A stretch of DNA of 64,000 nucleotides from Salipiger mucosus DSM 16094 (GTDB lineage: Bacteria > Pseudomonadota > Alphaproteobacteria > Rhodobacterales > Rhodobacteraceae): assembly GCF_000442255.1 (NCBI RefSeq), contig NZ_KE557275.1, positions 241,914-305,913 of the forward strand, written 5' to 3'. Below the pieces are notes generated by a model that saw only the letters and a list, made by a program, of their open reading frames with translations, was not told the origin of the DNA and ran no database searches. The translations under genes and the position numbers were made by a program. Shown in pieces: positions 44,982 through 55,214 of the stretch. Within the stretch, counting starts at the first letter, position 1. Each line of letters begins with the position of its first letter.

Positions 44982-45594
44982 GGGTCAGCGCTCCGATCTT
45001 CAGAACGACCGCGTCAGGGTCAGTGATGCTTTTACGATGGGTGTACTCAAACTGCCACGATTCCTGCGCTTCCGCGATCTCTTTTTTCCAGCGCGCACCC
45101 TTTGGGAACAGCGCCAGCCCGTCTTTGGTCCGGTGTTGCGCGGTATACTCCAGCAGTCCCGGGAGGGCCGTCAGCGCGCGCGCACTGACAACGTCGGCGT
45201 CCAGCGGAGCTAGGGCTTCGATCCGCTTGGTCAGAACGGTCGCCTCGATCTCCATCTCCCGCAGCGCAGTCCGCAGGAAAGCGCACTTCCTCGAGTCACT
45301 TTCGACCAGCGTGACCCTCGTTTCCGGACTGTGCTCTCGCGCGAGCGCAGCAACCACGAGACCCGGGAAGCCGCCCCCTGCCCCAAGATCGGCCCAATGG
45401 CTCGGCTGATCTTCAGCCAAGGTGAAAACCTGGGCTGAATCGACGATGTGGCGCGTCCAGGCATCCGTGACCGAGTTGCGGGACACGAGGTTGATCTTTT
45501 CCGTCCATCGGGTCAGCAGCGCTGTAAGCGTTTCCAACCGATCCAGTGTTTCACGTGAAACATCCAGCGGCAGGCCGCGATGGGTATCGGTCAT
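44974..45594 (-). CDS. rsmG: 16S rRNA (guanine527-N7)-methyltransferase RsmG
   Basis: A 206-residue SAM-dependent methyltransferase (formerly GidB): [49 protein letters not shown] (SAM site), [20 protein letters not shown] and a core [16 protein letters not shown]. It modifies G527 of 16S rRNA. A perfect parS site is embedded in codons near residue 12-16 (the Val-Ser-Arg-Glu-Thr stretch). Confidence 0.95.
   Translation of the reverse strand: MTDTHRGLPLDVSRETLDRLETLTALLTRWTEKINLVSRNSVTDAWTRHIVDSAQVFTLAEDQPSHWADLGAGGGFPGLVVAALAREHSPETRVTLVESDSRKCAFLRTALREMEIEATVLTKRIEALAPLDADVVSARALTALPGLLEYTAQHRTKDGLALFPKGARWKKEIAEAQESWQFEYTHRKSITDPDAVVLKIGALTHV
45547..45562. promoter_or_regulatory. parS: parS centromere site (perfect 16-mer) inside rsmG
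   Basis: TGTTTCACGTGAAACA is the canonical ParB binding palindrome, here within the 5' end of rsmG and about 5 kb from the proposed origin. Confidence 0.93.
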
Positions 45595-47471
45595 GATGCA
45601 GCCTTGTTACCCTGCATCTGACGCAAGCGGATCAAAAGCAACGAGAGCGCCGCCGGAGTAACGCCATCGACTCTCGACGCCTGCGCCAGATTGGCGGGAC
45701 GCGCCTGCGACAGCTTGATTTTCATCTCGTTCGACATGCCGACAATCGCGTTGAAATCAAAATCTGCCGGAATTTCCAGAGCTTCGTCCTTTTTTAGCGC
45801 TTCCACATCTCGCTTTTGCCTTTCGATGTAGTTTGCGTAGACAGCATCGCGCTCCAATTGCCGCATGACCTCAGGCGCGATCTCTTCCGCTCCCTCGATC
45901 AGTTCGGAAATGGATGACCCACTCACGCCTGGTAGCGACAAGGCTTCGTAACCCGACCGCCGCGGCCCATCGGCGCTCACGTTCGCGCCGATCTCAGAGA
46001 GCTGCCGCCCTGTAAACGACGCATCGGACAGCACTTTTCGCCCGGCCTCGAGCTGCGACATCTTGCGTTCGAAGACCTCGCGTCGATCCTCAGACACGCA
46101 GCCGATCGCGATGGCCAAGGGCGTAAGCCGTTGATCCGCATTATCAGCCCGTAGCGACAGTCGGTATTCTGCGCGGGATGTGAACATCCGGTACGGCTCC
46201 GTCACCCCGCGCGACGTCAGGTCGTCGATCATGACCCCGATGTAGCTGTCGGAGCGGCTGAACACGACCGGATCCCGCTCGCGTGCCTCGAGTGCGGCAT
46301 TCAACCCGGCAACCATGCCCTGGGCAGCAGCCTCCTCATAGCCCGTTGTCCCGTTGATCTGTCCCGCGAGGAAAAGCCCGCGGACGGACTTGACCGCTAG
46401 CCTCAGGTCCAGCGCGCGCGGATCGACGTAGTCATACTCGATGGCGTAGCCCGGCTGGATGATCTTCGCCTGTTCCAACCCTTCGATTGAGTGGACATAG
46501 TCTTCCTGAACCTCTTCGGGAAGCGAGGTCGAAATCCCGTTCGGATAAACCGTGTCGTCCTCCAGACCCTCGGGTTCGAGAAAGATCTGGTGCGATTCCT
46601 TGTCAGCGAAACGCACGATCTTGTCTTCAATCGACGGGCAGTAGCGCGGACCCACGCCGTCGATATGTCCGCCGTACATGGCAGAGCGGTCCAGGTTCTT
46701 GCGAATGATCTCGTGCGTCGCCGCGTTCGTGTGGGTGATACCACAGGAAATCTGACGTGCGGCCGGCTTGTGGGACATGAAGGAAAAGAGAACCGGATCA
46801 TCATCGCCGGGCTGCATTTCCAGAGAGGTCCAGTCAATGCTACGACCATCCAGACGCGGCGGTGTGCCGGTCTTCAAGCGCCCAAGCCCGAGATCCAGGG
46901 AATCGATCCGCTCTGCCAGGCGAACTGAGGGTTTGTCGCCCATGCGGCCACCGGGCCTCGAGCGGTCCCCAATATGGATGACGCCGCGAAGAAACGTGCC
47001 CGTGGTCAGGACCACGGCACGGGCATTCAACGATTGATCCCCGTCCAGAACGATGCCGTGCACCCGGTCCGCATCCATCAGGAAATCGGTCACTTCGCCT
47101 TCGATAATTTCCAGGCCAGGCAGGGCTGAAAGGCAATCCTGCATCCCGCGCTTGTAGCGAGCCCGGTCTGCCTGGGTCCTTGGCCCCTGCACCGCCGGTC
47201 CCTTGCGACGATTGAGAAGCCGGAACTGAATGCCGGCGTAATCGGCAATCCGCCCCATGACGCCGTCCATCGCGTCGATTTCGCGAACGAGATGCCCCTT
47301 ACCCAGGCCGCCGATCGCAGGATTACAGGACATGACGCCGATCCCGTCCCGAGTCAGCGTGACAAGCGCGGTGCTCGCCCCTGCCCTGGCAGACGCCGCG
47401 GCTGCCTCGGCGCCAGCGTGCCCGCCGCCAATGACGATGACATCGAAGTCGCAATGTTTCACGTGAAACAC
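45591..47471 (-). CDS. mnmG: tRNA uridine-5-carboxymethylaminomethyl modification enzyme MnmG
   Basis: A 626-residue FAD protein (GidA): [20 protein letters not shown] at 11-30, [36 protein letters not shown] and [13 protein letters not shown]. With MnmE it modifies the wobble uridine of several tRNAs. The start is a GTG whose following codons (Phe-His-Val-Lys-His) are encoded by a parS site. The stop overlaps the rsmG start by 4 bases. Confidence 0.97.
   Translation of the reverse strand: MFHVKHCDFDVIVIGGGHAGAEAAAASARAGASTALVTLTRDGIGVMSCNPAIGGLGKGHLVREIDAMDGVMGRIADYAGIQFRLLNRRKGPAVQGPRTQADRARYKRGMQDCLSALPGLEIIEGEVTDFLMDADRVHGIVLDGDQSLNARAVVLTTGTFLRGVIHIGDRSRPGGRMGDKPSVRLAERIDSLDLGLGRLKTGTPPRLDGRSIDWTSLEMQPGDDDPVLFSFMSHKPAARQISCGITHTNAATHEIIRKNLDRSAMYGGHIDGVGPRYCPSIEDKIVRFADKESHQIFLEPEGLEDDTVYPNGISTSLPEEVQEDYVHSIEGLEQAKIIQPGYAIEYDYVDPRALDLRLAVKSVRGLFLAGQINGTTGYEEAAAQGMVAGLNAALEARERDPVVFSRSDSYIGVMIDDLTSRGVTEPYRMFTSRAEYRLSLRADNADQRLTPLAIAIGCVSEDRREVFERKMSQLEAGRKVLSDASFTGRQLSEIGANVSADGPRRSGYEALSLPGVSGSSISELIEGAEEIAPEVMRQLERDAVYANYIERQKRDVEALKKDEALEIPADFDFNAIVGMSNEMKIKLSQARPANLAQASRVDGVTPAALSLLLIRLRQMQGNKAAS
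47455..47470. promoter_or_regulatory. parS: parS centromere site (perfect 16-mer) at the mnmG start
   Basis: A second perfect TGTTTCACGTGAAACA overlaps the mnmG initiation codon and its first five codons. Spacing to the other parS is about 1.9 kb. Bound ParB could also affect mnmG transcription or translation initiation. Confidence 0.93.
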
Positions 47472-47474
47472 CTC

Positions 47475-48755
47475 TCACTTGCCAAGGCAGAAATTCGCGA
47501 AGATCTCGTCGAGCACGTTTTCGACGTCGACACGGCCGATCAGGAGTTCCAGGCGCCGAATCCCGGTCCGGATTTCCTCTGCCGTCATATCGTAACAGGC
47601 CGGGCCTTGGTCAAGCAGCGACAATGCCGAAGTAAGCGCTTCAGCGCCGTCACGGAATGCCTCGCGGTGCCTCTCGCGCGTGGCCAGGCCCGCAGACTGC
47701 GTCCGCTCTGCCAATTTTTGACCAATGGACTGGACCAGTTCATCAATTCCCTGCCCTGTCTTCGCCGAGATACCGGCCGCATCTCCGGTTAGGTCGGCTT
47801 TCGCGCTGACGACAATATCGTCATTGTCCGCCGCCATCCCCATATCCTCCGGCGTTCCAAGGAACACCCTCAGGTCAGAGGTCTCCGCCCTCTCGCGTGC
47901 ACGCGCGATCCCGATTTTCTCGATCGGATCCTCCGAGTCACGCAATCCAGCAGTGTCCAACAGAGTCACGGCCAAACCCGCGATCTCCATGTGCACCTCG
48001 ATGACGTCCCGCGTCGTCCCGGCGATTTCCGAGGTGATCGCCGCCTCGCGCCCGGCAAGTACGTTCAGCAAGGTCGACTTTCCGGCATTCGGCGGCCCAA
48101 CGATCGCAACCTCGAAGCCGGCGCGGATCCGCTCTGCTGCCGCCATGCCGGAGAGTTGTTCTTCGAGCGACGCCAACACGCCAGCGAGCAAACCTCGAAC
48201 ATCGTCGGTGACGTCGACCGGAACCTCTTCGTCGGCAAAATCGATCGTGGCCTCAAGCAAGGATGCCGCTTGAACCAGGTCGCGCCGCCACACGTCGACG
48301 CGTTCGCCCAGACCACCCGAGAGCACGGTCATCGCCTGCCGCCGCTGGCTTTCTGTCTCGGCCTCCAGAAGATCCGACAGCGCCTCGACCTGCGTCAGGT
48401 CCAGCCGGTCGTTCACCAGCGCCCTCCGGGTGAACTCGCCCGGCACCGCCAGCCGGCATCCGGGCACAGCCCCGAGCTCGCGCTGAACCGCGCGAACGAC
48501 CGCCGCGCTGCCGTGAAGGTGCAACTCGGCGCTTTCCTCGCCGGTGAAGCTTGCGCCCTCCGAGAAAAGGATCACCAAAGCACGGTCCAGGACATCGCCC
48601 GAAGCGTCGCGCAAGGCGCGCAATCGGGCCATGCGCGGTTCCGGCAACTCGCCGGTCAGCCGGGCAACCGCGGCCCAAGACTGAGGCCCGGACAGCCGAA
48701 CGACCGCCACGCCCGCCTTCCCGGCGGCGCTGGCCAACGCAAAGATCGTGTCCAA
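47475..48755 (-). CDS. mnmE: tRNA modification GTPase MnmE
   Basis: A 426-residue GTPase (TrmE) starting at a [23 protein letters not shown]. The G domain has [12 protein letters not shown] (G1, about 220-231), [12 protein letters not shown] (G2) and [16 protein letters not shown] (G3). The C terminus ends in the catalytic CxGK motif (FCLGK). It partners MnmG. It lies 3 bases before mnmG. Confidence 0.97.
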   Translation of the reverse strand: MDTIFALASAAGKAGVAVVRLSGPQSWAAVARLTGELPEPRMARLRALRDASGDVLDRALVILFSEGASFTGEESAELHLHGSAAVVRAVQRELGAVPGCRLAVPGEFTRRALVNDRLDLTQVEALSDLLEAETESQRRQAMTVLSGGLGERVDVWRRDLVQAASLLEATIDFADEEVPVDVTDDVRGLLAGVLASLEEQLSGMAAAERIRAGFEVAIVGPPNAGKSTLLNVLAGREAAITSEIAGTTRDVIEVHMEIAGLAVTLLDTAGLRDSEDPIEKIGIARARERAETSDLRVFLGTPEDMGMAADNDDIVVSAKADLTGDAAGISAKTGQGIDELVQSIGQKLAERTQSAGLATRERHREAFRDGAEALTSALSLLDQGPACYDMTAEEIRTGIRRLELLIGRVDVENVLDEIFANFCLGK

Positions 48756-48774
48756 AGCCGCCTCCCGTGCGCCG

Positions 48775-50058
48775 TCAGCTGTTCATGGAGTCGAAGAATT
48801 CCGAGTTGGTCTTGGTCTGCTTCAGCTTCGAGAGCAGGAACTCGATGGCGTCGGTCGTGCCCATCGGGTTGAGGATCCGGCGCAGCACGAAGGTCTTCTG
48901 CAGATCGACCTTGTCGACCAGCAGCTCCTCCTTCCGCGTCCCGGACTTGAGGATGTCCATCGCCGGGAAGACACGCTTGTCCGCGACCTTCCGATCAAGA
49001 ACGATCTCGGAGTTGCCGGTGCCCTTGAATTCCTCGAAGATCACCTCGTCCATCCGCGAGCCGGTGTCGATCAGCGCCGTCGCTATGATCGTGAGCGAGC
49101 CGCCCTCCTCGATGTTCCGCGCCGCACCGAAGAAGCGCTTGGGCCGCTGCAGCGCGTTGGCATCGACACCGCCGGTGAGAACCTTACCCGACGATGGCAC
49201 GACCGTATTGAACGCCCTACCAAGTCTTGTGATCGAGTCCAGAAGGATCACAACATCTCGTTTGTGTTCGACCAGACGCTTGGCCTTCTCGATCACCATC
49301 TCGCTGACCGCAACGTGCCGCGTTGCCGGTTCGTCGAAGGTCGAGGAGATCACCTCGCCCTTCACCGAACGCTGCATGTCCGTCACCTCTTCGGGCCGCT
49401 CGTCGATGAGCAGCACGATCAGGTAGCACTCCGGGTGGTTGCGCTCGATCGAGGTCGCGATGTTCTGCAGCAGAACAGTCTTACCGGTCCGCGGCGGGGC
49501 AACGATCAGGCTCCGCTGACCCTTCCCGATGGGCGCGACCAGGTCGATGATCCGTGCAGAGCGATCCTTGATCGTCGGATCTTCGATCTCCATTCGCAGA
49601 CGTTCGTCCGGGTAGAGCGGCGTGAGGTTGTCGAAGGCGATCTTGTGACGCGCGCGCTCGGGCTCCTCGAAATTGATGCGCGTGACGTCGACGAGGGCAA
49701 AATAGCGCTCCTCGTTGTCCGGGGCGCGCATCTCGCCCTCGACGGAGTCCCCCGTCCGCAGCGAATACTTCCGGATCATGTCCGGCGACACGTAAATGTC
49801 GTCCGGACCCGGGAGGTAGTTCGCTTCGGGCGACCGAAGGAAGCCGAAACCGTCCTGCAGGACCTCCAGAACCCCGTCACCGAAGATGGTCCATCCCTCG
49901 TCCGCACGCTCGCGCAGGATCTGGAACATCATCTCGCCCTTGCGCATGGTCGAGGCGTTCTCGATCTCGAGCTCCTCGGCCATCGACAGCAGGTCCTTCG
50001 GGCTCTGCGCCTTCAGGTCCGACAGGTTGAGCCGCTCCTGGATCAGCTCTTCGGTCAT
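48775..50058 (-). CDS. rho: Transcription termination factor Rho
   Basis: A 427-residue hexameric RNA helicase: the N-terminal [18 protein letters not shown], the RNA-binding [20 protein letters not shown], Walker [15 protein letters not shown] and the Q-loop region [20 protein letters not shown]. It terminates untranslated transcripts. ATG 50058 has an AGGTACC-like site; 12 upstream codons are open but not family-like. It is the first minus-strand gene to the left of the proposed origin. Confidence 0.97.
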   Translation of the reverse strand: MTEELIQERLNLSDLKAQSPKDLLSMAEELEIENASTMRKGEMMFQILRERADEGWTIFGDGVLEVLQDGFGFLRSPEANYLPGPDDIYVSPDMIRKYSLRTGDSVEGEMRAPDNEERYFALVDVTRINFEEPERARHKIAFDNLTPLYPDERLRMEIEDPTIKDRSARIIDLVAPIGKGQRSLIVAPPRTGKTVLLQNIATSIERNHPECYLIVLLIDERPEEVTDMQRSVKGEVISSTFDEPATRHVAVSEMVIEKAKRLVEHKRDVVILLDSITRLGRAFNTVVPSSGKVLTGGVDANALQRPKRFFGAARNIEEGGSLTIIATALIDTGSRMDEVIFEEFKGTGNSEIVLDRKVADKRVFPAMDILKSGTRKEELLVDKVDLQKTFVLRRILNPMGTTDAIEFLLSKLKQTKTNSEFFDSMNS

Positions 50059-50094
50059 ATGGGTACCTCCGGGCCGAACCAGCGGCCGCGTCAT

Positions 50095-50584
50095 TGGTCT
50101 TTGTCTGGGAAAGTCCCGCCCGGACGGGCGTTGCAGGCCTAGCTATAGACGCACTTGGTCCAAGTCAATCCTGAGCGGAACCCAGGCCTCTCGGCACCTC
50201 TATCAATCAAAAAGAAAGAAATAGAAAGGATGATGATGTGTTAGGGGCACTGTCCGGCTGGGGATCAAATGTTCCAAGCTTGGTTATCCACCATGTCTCA
50301 GCCTGTGGATAAATCTGTAGACGCCGTTCCGACGATTTTGATCCTAAGATCACAAGCATCTGGAAACAGAGCGTAATTCTCGACTATCCCGACGGTGGAC
50401 AAAACCTGTAGTTCTCCCCTGTGCCCCGGTCATCCCCATCGCAGAGTTATCAAGATCAACAGCCGGAGGACTCACCGCGACTCAGCCTGGACCGACCGGG
50501 TTTTCCCCCGGCTTGAAACTCTGGCGCATTTTCCCCAGAACCATCCGTACAAATGATCGCAGAGCTACCGACAGGCTTATCCAC
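50095..50584. other. oriC: Probable chromosomal replication origin (oriC)
   Basis: This gene-free gap between the divergent rho and maf holds a cluster of DnaA boxes. Perfect TTATCCACA sites lie at 50304-50312 (minus strand) and 50577-50585 (plus). TTATCCACC is at 50284-50292. Weaker matches are TTGTCCACC at 50394-50402 (minus) and TTATCAAGA at 50447-50455. An A-rich stretch at 50201-50230 could be the unwinding element. Genes on both sides run away from the gap, parAB and two parS sites are close, and the rho-oriC-maf order is known for Rhodobacterales. Confidence 0.75.
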
Positions 50585-51184
50585 ATGACCCAAGAGCTCG
50601 TCCTCGCCTCGGGGTCGGAAATCCGGGCGCATCTGCTGCGCGCGGCAGCGGTGCCGTTCCGAATCGACCCTGTCCGGGTCGACGAGGAATCGCTGCGCCT
50701 CTCGCTCGCGGCCGAAGAGGCATCGCCTCGCGATGTCGCCGACACGCTGGCCGAAACGAAGGCCCTGCGCGGCGCGCAGAAGACGCCCGACGCGCTTGTT
50801 CTGGGCTGCGACCAGGTGCTCGCCACCGGGCGCGAGGTGCTGGGCAAGCCCGCCTCGCCCGAGGAGGCGCGCGATCAGCTGCGCGCCCTGCGCGGCGAGC
50901 GGCATCATCTCTATTCAGCGGCCGTCATCTACGAGGATGGCGAACCCGTCTGGCGCCATGTCGGCGTGGCCCGCCTGACGATGCGCGCCTTTTCCGACAC
51001 CTATCTCGAGGATTACCTCGACCGGAACTGGGAGAGCGTCCGGCACTCGGTCGGGGGCTACAAGCTTGAGGAAGAGGGTGTACGCCTCTTTTCCCGGATC
51101 GAGGGCGATCACTTCACCATCCTGGGTCTGCCGCTGCTTGAGCTGCTGGCCTACCTGACCACGCGGGGGATCATAGAGTCATGA
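50585..51184 (+). CDS. maf: Maf-family nucleotide pyrophosphatase
   Basis: A 199-residue Maf protein: [19 protein letters not shown] at residues 5-23, a VDEES motif, [11 protein letters not shown] and a late [11 protein letters not shown]. These enzymes hydrolyse modified or non-canonical NTPs and restrain division in some bacteria. The ATG directly abuts a perfect DnaA box. No clear ribosome site is visible, partly because the box occupies that place. The stop overlaps aroE (ATGA). Confidence 0.92.
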   Translation: MTQELVLASGSEIRAHLLRAAAVPFRIDPVRVDEESLRLSLAAEEASPRDVADTLAETKALRGAQKTPDALVLGCDQVLATGREVLGKPASPEEARDQLRALRGERHHLYSAAVIYEDGEPVWRHVGVARLTMRAFSDTYLEDYLDRNWESVRHSVGGYKLEEEGVRLFSRIEGDHFTILGLPLLELLAYLTTRGIIES

Positions 51185-52014
51185 CAACGCCGTCCATTCC
51201 ACTCGCGGGTGTCATCGGCTGGCCCGCGTCTCATTCGCGTTCGCCTGCGCTGCATGGCCATTGGCTGCGCAAGTACGGGCTTCCGGGCCACTACGTCCCG
51301 CTCGAGATCGCGCCGGAGAATTTCGAGGCCGCCTTCCGCATGCTGCCCGCGCTCGGGTTCGTGGGCGCCAACGTCACCATTCCCTACAAGGAAACGGTGA
51401 TGGAGCTGGCCGATCAGGTCTCGGACCGCGCCACTCTGATCGGCGCGGCGAATACCATAACCTTCGGTCGCGACGGACGTATTCATGCTGACAATACAGA
51501 CGGTTACGGCTTCATCGAGAACCTGCGCCAGCTTGCGCCCGACTGGCGGGCCGAGGCCGGACCGGCGATGGTCTTCGGCGCGGGCGGTGCGGCGCGGGCC
51601 GTGCTGTCGTCGCTGCTCAACGCCGGCGTGCCCGAGGTCCGCGTGAGCAACCGGACCCGTCCCCGCGCGGAGAAACTGCGCGCGGATTTCGGAAATCGCG
51701 TTCAGGTCGTCGATTGGGTGCAGGCCGGCAACGCGATCGAGGATGCCACGACCGTGGTCAATACCACCTCGCTCGGCATGGTCGGCAAGCCCGAGCTGCG
51801 CGTCCCACTGGACGGACTGCGGCCGGGAACCGTGGTGTCGGACATTGTCTATACTCCTCTGGAAACACAACTTTTGCGGGTTGCGGCCGAGCAGGGATGC
51901 ACTTGCGTCGACGGGCTGGGCATGCTGTTGCACCAGGCCGTGCCGGGCTTTGAACGCTGGTTCGGCCAGCGCCCGGAGGTCGACGAGGCGACGCGCGCCG
52001 CCGTGCTGGGATGA
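51181..52014 (+). CDS. aroE: Shikimate dehydrogenase
   Basis: A 277-residue Aro[21 protein letters not shown] at residues 10-29, [19 protein letters not shown] (catalytic Lys), [20 protein letters not shown] and the NADP site [16 protein letters not shown]. It reduces 3-dehydroshikimate in aromatic amino acid synthesis. Coupled to maf and coaE by ATGA overlaps. Confidence 0.96.
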   Translation: MTTPSIPLAGVIGWPASHSRSPALHGHWLRKYGLPGHYVPLEIAPENFEAAFRMLPALGFVGANVTIPYKETVMELADQVSDRATLIGAANTITFGRDGRIHADNTDGYGFIENLRQLAPDWRAEAGPAMVFGAGGAARAVLSSLLNAGVPEVRVSNRTRPRAEKLRADFGNRVQVVDWVQAGNAIEDATTVVNTTSLGMVGKPELRVPLDGLRPGTVVSDIVYTPLETQLLRVAAEQGCTCVDGLGMLLHQAVPGFERWFGQRPEVDEATRAAVLG

Positions 52015-52601
52015 AGGTGCGTCTCGGCCTGACCGGCTCCATCGGCATGGGCAAATCGACCACCGCGGCCATGTTCGCCGAGGCAGGCTGCCCGGTCTGG
52101 GACGCCGACGCCGCGGTGCACCGGCTCTATTCCGAGGGCGGCGCGGCGGTGGAGCCTCTGGGGGCGGTGTTTCCCGGCGCGATCGTTGACGGGGCGGTGT
52201 CGCGCGATCGGTTGCGCGCCATCATCGCCAATGATCCCGGCGCCCTGCCCCGGATCGAGGACATCGTGCATCCGCTGGTGCGCGCCGACCGCGAGACATT
52301 CGATCACGCGCATCCCGGCGCCATCGGAGTCTTTGATATTCCACTGCTTTTCGAGGGCCGGTCCGAGGACGAGTTCGACGCGACGATCTGCGTCACCGCC
52401 CCGCCCGAGGTTCAGCGCGCGCGCGTCCTGGCGCGCAAGACGATGAGCGAGGCCGATTTCGAGCGCATTCGCGACCGGCAGATGCCCGACGCCGAAAAAC
52501 GTGACCGCGCGGACTACGTCATCGAGACCGATACGCTTGAGAATGCGCGGGCGCAGGTGCACAAGGTGCTTCAGGACATCGAAAGGCGTTTCAATGCGTG
52601 A
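52011..52601 (+). CDS. coaE: Dephospho-CoA kinase
   Basis: A 196-residue P-loop kinase: [20 protein letters not shown] at residues 6-25, [29 protein letters not shown] and [21 protein letters not shown] C-terminal segment. It phosphorylates dephospho-CoA in the last step of CoA synthesis. It overlaps aroE by 4 bases and dnaQ by 8. Confidence 0.96.
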   Translation: MKVRLGLTGSIGMGKSTTAAMFAEAGCPVWDADAAVHRLYSEGGAAVEPLGAVFPGAIVDGAVSRDRLRAIIANDPGALPRIEDIVHPLVRADRETFDHAHPGAIGVFDIPLLFEGRSEDEFDATICVTAPPEVQRARVLARKTMSEADFERIRDRQMPDAEKRDRADYVIETDTLENARAQVHKVLQDIERRFNA

Positions 52602-53319
52602 GATCGTGCTCGATACCGAGACCACCGGCTTCGAACCGCATCAGGGCGACCGCATCGTCGAGATCGGCGCGCTGGAGCTTTTCAACCACGTCCCTACGGG
52701 TCGTACGTATCATCAGTACATCAACCCCGAACGCGGCATGCCGGACGAGGCCTTCGGCGTGCACGGCATCGGCCCCGACCTGCTGGCCAGCCCCCGCCAG
52801 CCGAAGAACGGTGAAGTGACGCTGCGCGACAAGCCGGTTTTTAACGCAATCGTCGACGACTTCCGCGCCTTCGTCGAGGGCGCGAAGCTGGTGATCCACA
52901 ACGCCGCCTTCGACGTCAAATTCCTGAATGCCGAGCTGGGCTGGGCCGGGCGACCGCTGCTGCCGCCGGATTGCGCCATCGACACGCTGGACATGGCGCG
53001 GCGCAAGTTCCCGGGCTCGCCGGCCTCGCTGGACGCGCTCTGCCGGCGGTTTTCCATCGACAACGCCTCGCGGACGCTGCACGGCGCGCTGCTCGACAGC
53101 GAGATCCTGGCCGAGGTCTATCTCGAGCTGATCGGCGGCAAGCAGCCGGATTTCGCGCTTGGACCCGTGCGGAGCGGCGCCGGAGTGGAGACCGACGACG
53201 ACTGGCGCCCGCAGCGGCGCGAGACGCCCCTGCCCTCGCGCATCACCGAAAAGGAAAAGGCGGCTCACGCCGCCTTTGTCGAGAAGCTCGGAGATGGCGC
53301 GCTCTGGACGCGAGGTTGA
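52594..53319 (+). CDS. dnaQ: DNA polymerase III epsilon subunit (proofreading exonuclease)
   Basis: A 241-residue DEDDh exonuclease: [20 protein letters not shown] (ExoI), [17 protein letters not shown] (ExoII) and [20 protein letters not shown] (ExoIII). It proofreads replication with the alpha subunit. The position in maf-aroE-coaE-dnaQ is typical for alphaproteobacterial origin regions. It converges with secB, 4 bases apart. Confidence 0.96.
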   Translation: MREIVLDTETTGFEPHQGDRIVEIGALELFNHVPTGRTYHQYINPERGMPDEAFGVHGIGPDLLASPRQPKNGEVTLRDKPVFNAIVDDFRAFVEGAKLVIHNAAFDVKFLNAELGWAGRPLLPPDCAIDTLDMARRKFPGSPASLDALCRRFSIDNASRTLHGALLDSEILAEVYLELIGGKQPDFALGPVRSGAGVETDDDWRPQRRETPLPSRITEKEKAAHAAFVEKLGDGALWTRG

Positions 53320-53323
53320 GCGA

Positions 53324-53854
53324 TCAGGCGTCGAGCTTCTGCTCGGTGCCGGCCGTCTCTTTCTGACGGCGCGCGATCTCGGCGCGATAGAGCTGCACGA
53401 AATCGATGGTCTCGAGGTTCAGCGCCGGGAAACCGCCGTCGCGGGTCACGTCCGAGACGATACGACGCGCGAAGGGGAAGAGCATGCGCGGGCACTCGAT
53501 CAGCAGGAAGGGGTGCAGCTGCTCGTCCGGGACGTTCTCGATCTGGAAGACGCCGGCATAGTCCATCTCGAGGATGAACAGCATGTCGCCCGAGCTCTTG
53601 GACTTGGACTCGACCTTGAGCTTCATGATGACTTCGTACTGGTGCTCGGTCGAGCGCTTCTTTGCGTCGAGGTTCACCTGAACCTGCACATCGGGCTGGA
53701 CGTCGCCCGAGGTGCCCTTCTGCGACAGGATGTTCTCGAACGACAGGTCGCGCACGAATTGCGCGAGCACGTTCATCTTCACTTGCGCGGGCTGCTGCTG
53801 GCCCGCGGCCTCGGCTGCGCCGGTATCGGCGCCGTTGTCAGGCGTATCTGCCAT
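53324..53854 (-). CDS. secB: Protein-export chaperone SecB
   Basis: A 176-residue SecB: MNVLAQFVRDLSFEN near residue 28, VQVNLDAKKRSTEHQYEVIM, FILEMDYAGVFQIENVPDEQ, and LLIECPRMLFPFARRIVSDV followed by DGGFPALNLETIDFVQLY. It keeps preproteins unfolded for SecA. It follows fxsA on the same strand by 57 bases. Confidence 0.96.
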   Translation of the reverse strand: MADTPDNGADTGAAEAAGQQQPAQVKMNVLAQFVRDLSFENILSQKGTSGDVQPDVQVQVNLDAKKRSTEHQYEVIMKLKVESKSKSSGDMLFILEMDYAGVFQIENVPDEQLHPFLLIECPRMLFPFARRIVSDVTRDGGFPALNLETIDFVQLYRAEIARRQKETAGTEQKLDA

Positions 53855-53911
53855 GAGACGGTCTCTCTCCTCGAAAAATTTGCTGATGATTAGCAGCGTC
53901 AGGGATGCTGC

Positions 53912-54445
53912 TCAATGCTTAGTCCAGCCTGACCCGGGGTGGTTCGGGCGCTTCTCGCTGGGGACCTCGGTGAATTCGCCCTCGATCACGTCGCCCGGGT
54001 CGCGACGGGGGCCGGGCCGGGGCCCCGGGCCCTGTGGACCGCGCGGCCCCTGCGGGCCGGCCTGCGGGTGCGGCCCCTGCCCCATTTCGAACCGGCTGAC
54101 GGTCACGCGCTTGGACAGGTAGCGGATCAGCCCTGTGCGGACCTGCGGCGAGAGCAGGGCAAAGCCGACCGCGTCGGTGAAGAACCCCGGCGTCAGGAGC
54201 AGTGCGCCCGAGAGCAGGATCATCGCCCCGTGTGCCAGCGGCGCCGAGGGGTCCTCGAGCCGGGAAAAGGCGGACTGGAGATCGCCCATGGCCTTGAGGC
54301 CCTGACTGCGCACGAGCCAGGTGCCCAGGATCGCGGTCAGGACCACGACGCCAAGGGTCGGCCACAGGCCGATCAGCCCGCCAACCTGGATGAAAAGCGC
54401 GATCTCGATCAGCGGCACGGCCAGAAAGGCCAGGAACAGCCACAT
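53912..54445 (-). CDS. fxsA: FxsA family membrane protein
   Basis: A 177-residue inner-membrane protein with FxsA features: FLAVPLIEIALFIQVGGLIG at the start, TAILGTWLVRSQGLKAMGDL, and GALLLTPGFFTDAVGFALL. The C-terminal tail is Pro/Gly/Arg-rich and cytoplasmic. FxsA overexpression relieves T7 exclusion in E. coli; the native role is unclear. GGGAG precedes ATG 54445. Divergent from timA. Confidence 0.88.
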   Translation of the reverse strand: MWLFLAFLAVPLIEIALFIQVGGLIGLWPTLGVVVLTAILGTWLVRSQGLKAMGDLQSAFSRLEDPSAPLAHGAMILLSGALLLTPGFFTDAVGFALLSPQVRTGLIRYLSKRVTVSRFEMGQGPHPQAGPQGPRGPQGPGPRPGPRRDPGDVIEGEFTEVPSEKRPNHPGSGWTKH

Positions 54446-54551
54446 GCTGACACTCCCTTCGTTCCGGGCGGGCTGGTAGACTTGCCCGCGTTCAACACCT
54501 ACATAGGAATGCAACGTACGAACTTCCATCCGTTCCGCCCAAGAGGTGCCG

Positions 54552-55214
54552 ATGAACATGCCAATTGTCCAACTGCTTGTCCTAGCCGGGATCGCCATTT
54601 TCCTGATCCTGCGTCTTCGCAGCGTCCTGGGCACGCGGGATGGATTCGAGAAACCGAAAGTGCCCTCGTCCCAAGGCCGTCGCGACGACGCGCGGCGCGA
54701 TTTCGAGGTGATCGAGGGAGGTCCCGATCACGATATCGTTGACCACGTCCCCGAGAACAGCCCCGCCGCCGAGGCGCTGGCCAAGATGAAGCGCGTCGAG
54801 CCTTCGTTCAGCGTGAGCGAATTCCTCTCGGGGGCGCGCGGTGCCTACGAGATGATCCTCATGGGCTTCGAGCGTGGCGACATGGACGAGCTGCGGCCCT
54901 TCCTCGCGGACGATGTCTATGACTCCTTCGACGGCGTCGTCGCCGCCCGCCGCGAGCAGGGCCTGACCGTCGAGGCCGAGTTCATCGGCGTCCGCGAGCT
55001 GTCGCTGGCCGATGCGACCTTCGACGAAAGCGACGGCCTGGCCGAGATCACCGTGAAATACGTCGGCGAGCTGACCTCGGTCGTGAAGGACGCCGAGGGC
55101 GAGGTGATCGAGGGCAGCCCGACCGCGGTCAAGCGCCAGAAGGACGTCTGGACCTTTGCGCGCAACATGGGCAGCGACGATCCCAACTGGCAACTGGTCG
55201 CGACGGACGAATGA
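54552..55214 (+). CDS. Tim44/TimA-family membrane-anchored protein
   Basis: A 220-residue protein with an N-terminal membrane helix (VQLLVLAGIAIFLILRL), a charged linker and a Tim44-like C-terminal domain (residues 85-220) with FLSGARGAYEMILMGFERGD, LRPFLADDVYDSF and ITVKYVGELTSVV, ending DPNWQLVATDE. Bacterial TimA-type proteins are inner-membrane anchored and related to mitochondrial Tim44; the function in bacteria is little known. AAGAGGTG precedes ATG 54552. The stop overlaps mltA (ATGA). Confidence 0.85.
   Translation: MNMPIVQLLVLAGIAIFLILRLRSVLGTRDGFEKPKVPSSQGRRDDARRDFEVIEGGPDHDIVDHVPENSPAAEALAKMKRVEPSFSVSEFLSGARGAYEMILMGFERGDMDELRPFLADDVYDSFDGVVAARREQGLTVEAEFIGVRELSLADATFDESDGLAEITVKYVGELTSVVKDAEGEVIEGSPTAVKRQKDVWTFARNMGSDDPNWQLVATDE

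Noticed and set aside
50394..50455. Counting the weak matches TTGTCCACC and TTATCAAGA as firm DnaA boxes
   Set aside because: Each differs from consensus at two positions; they are mentioned as possible low-affinity sites only.
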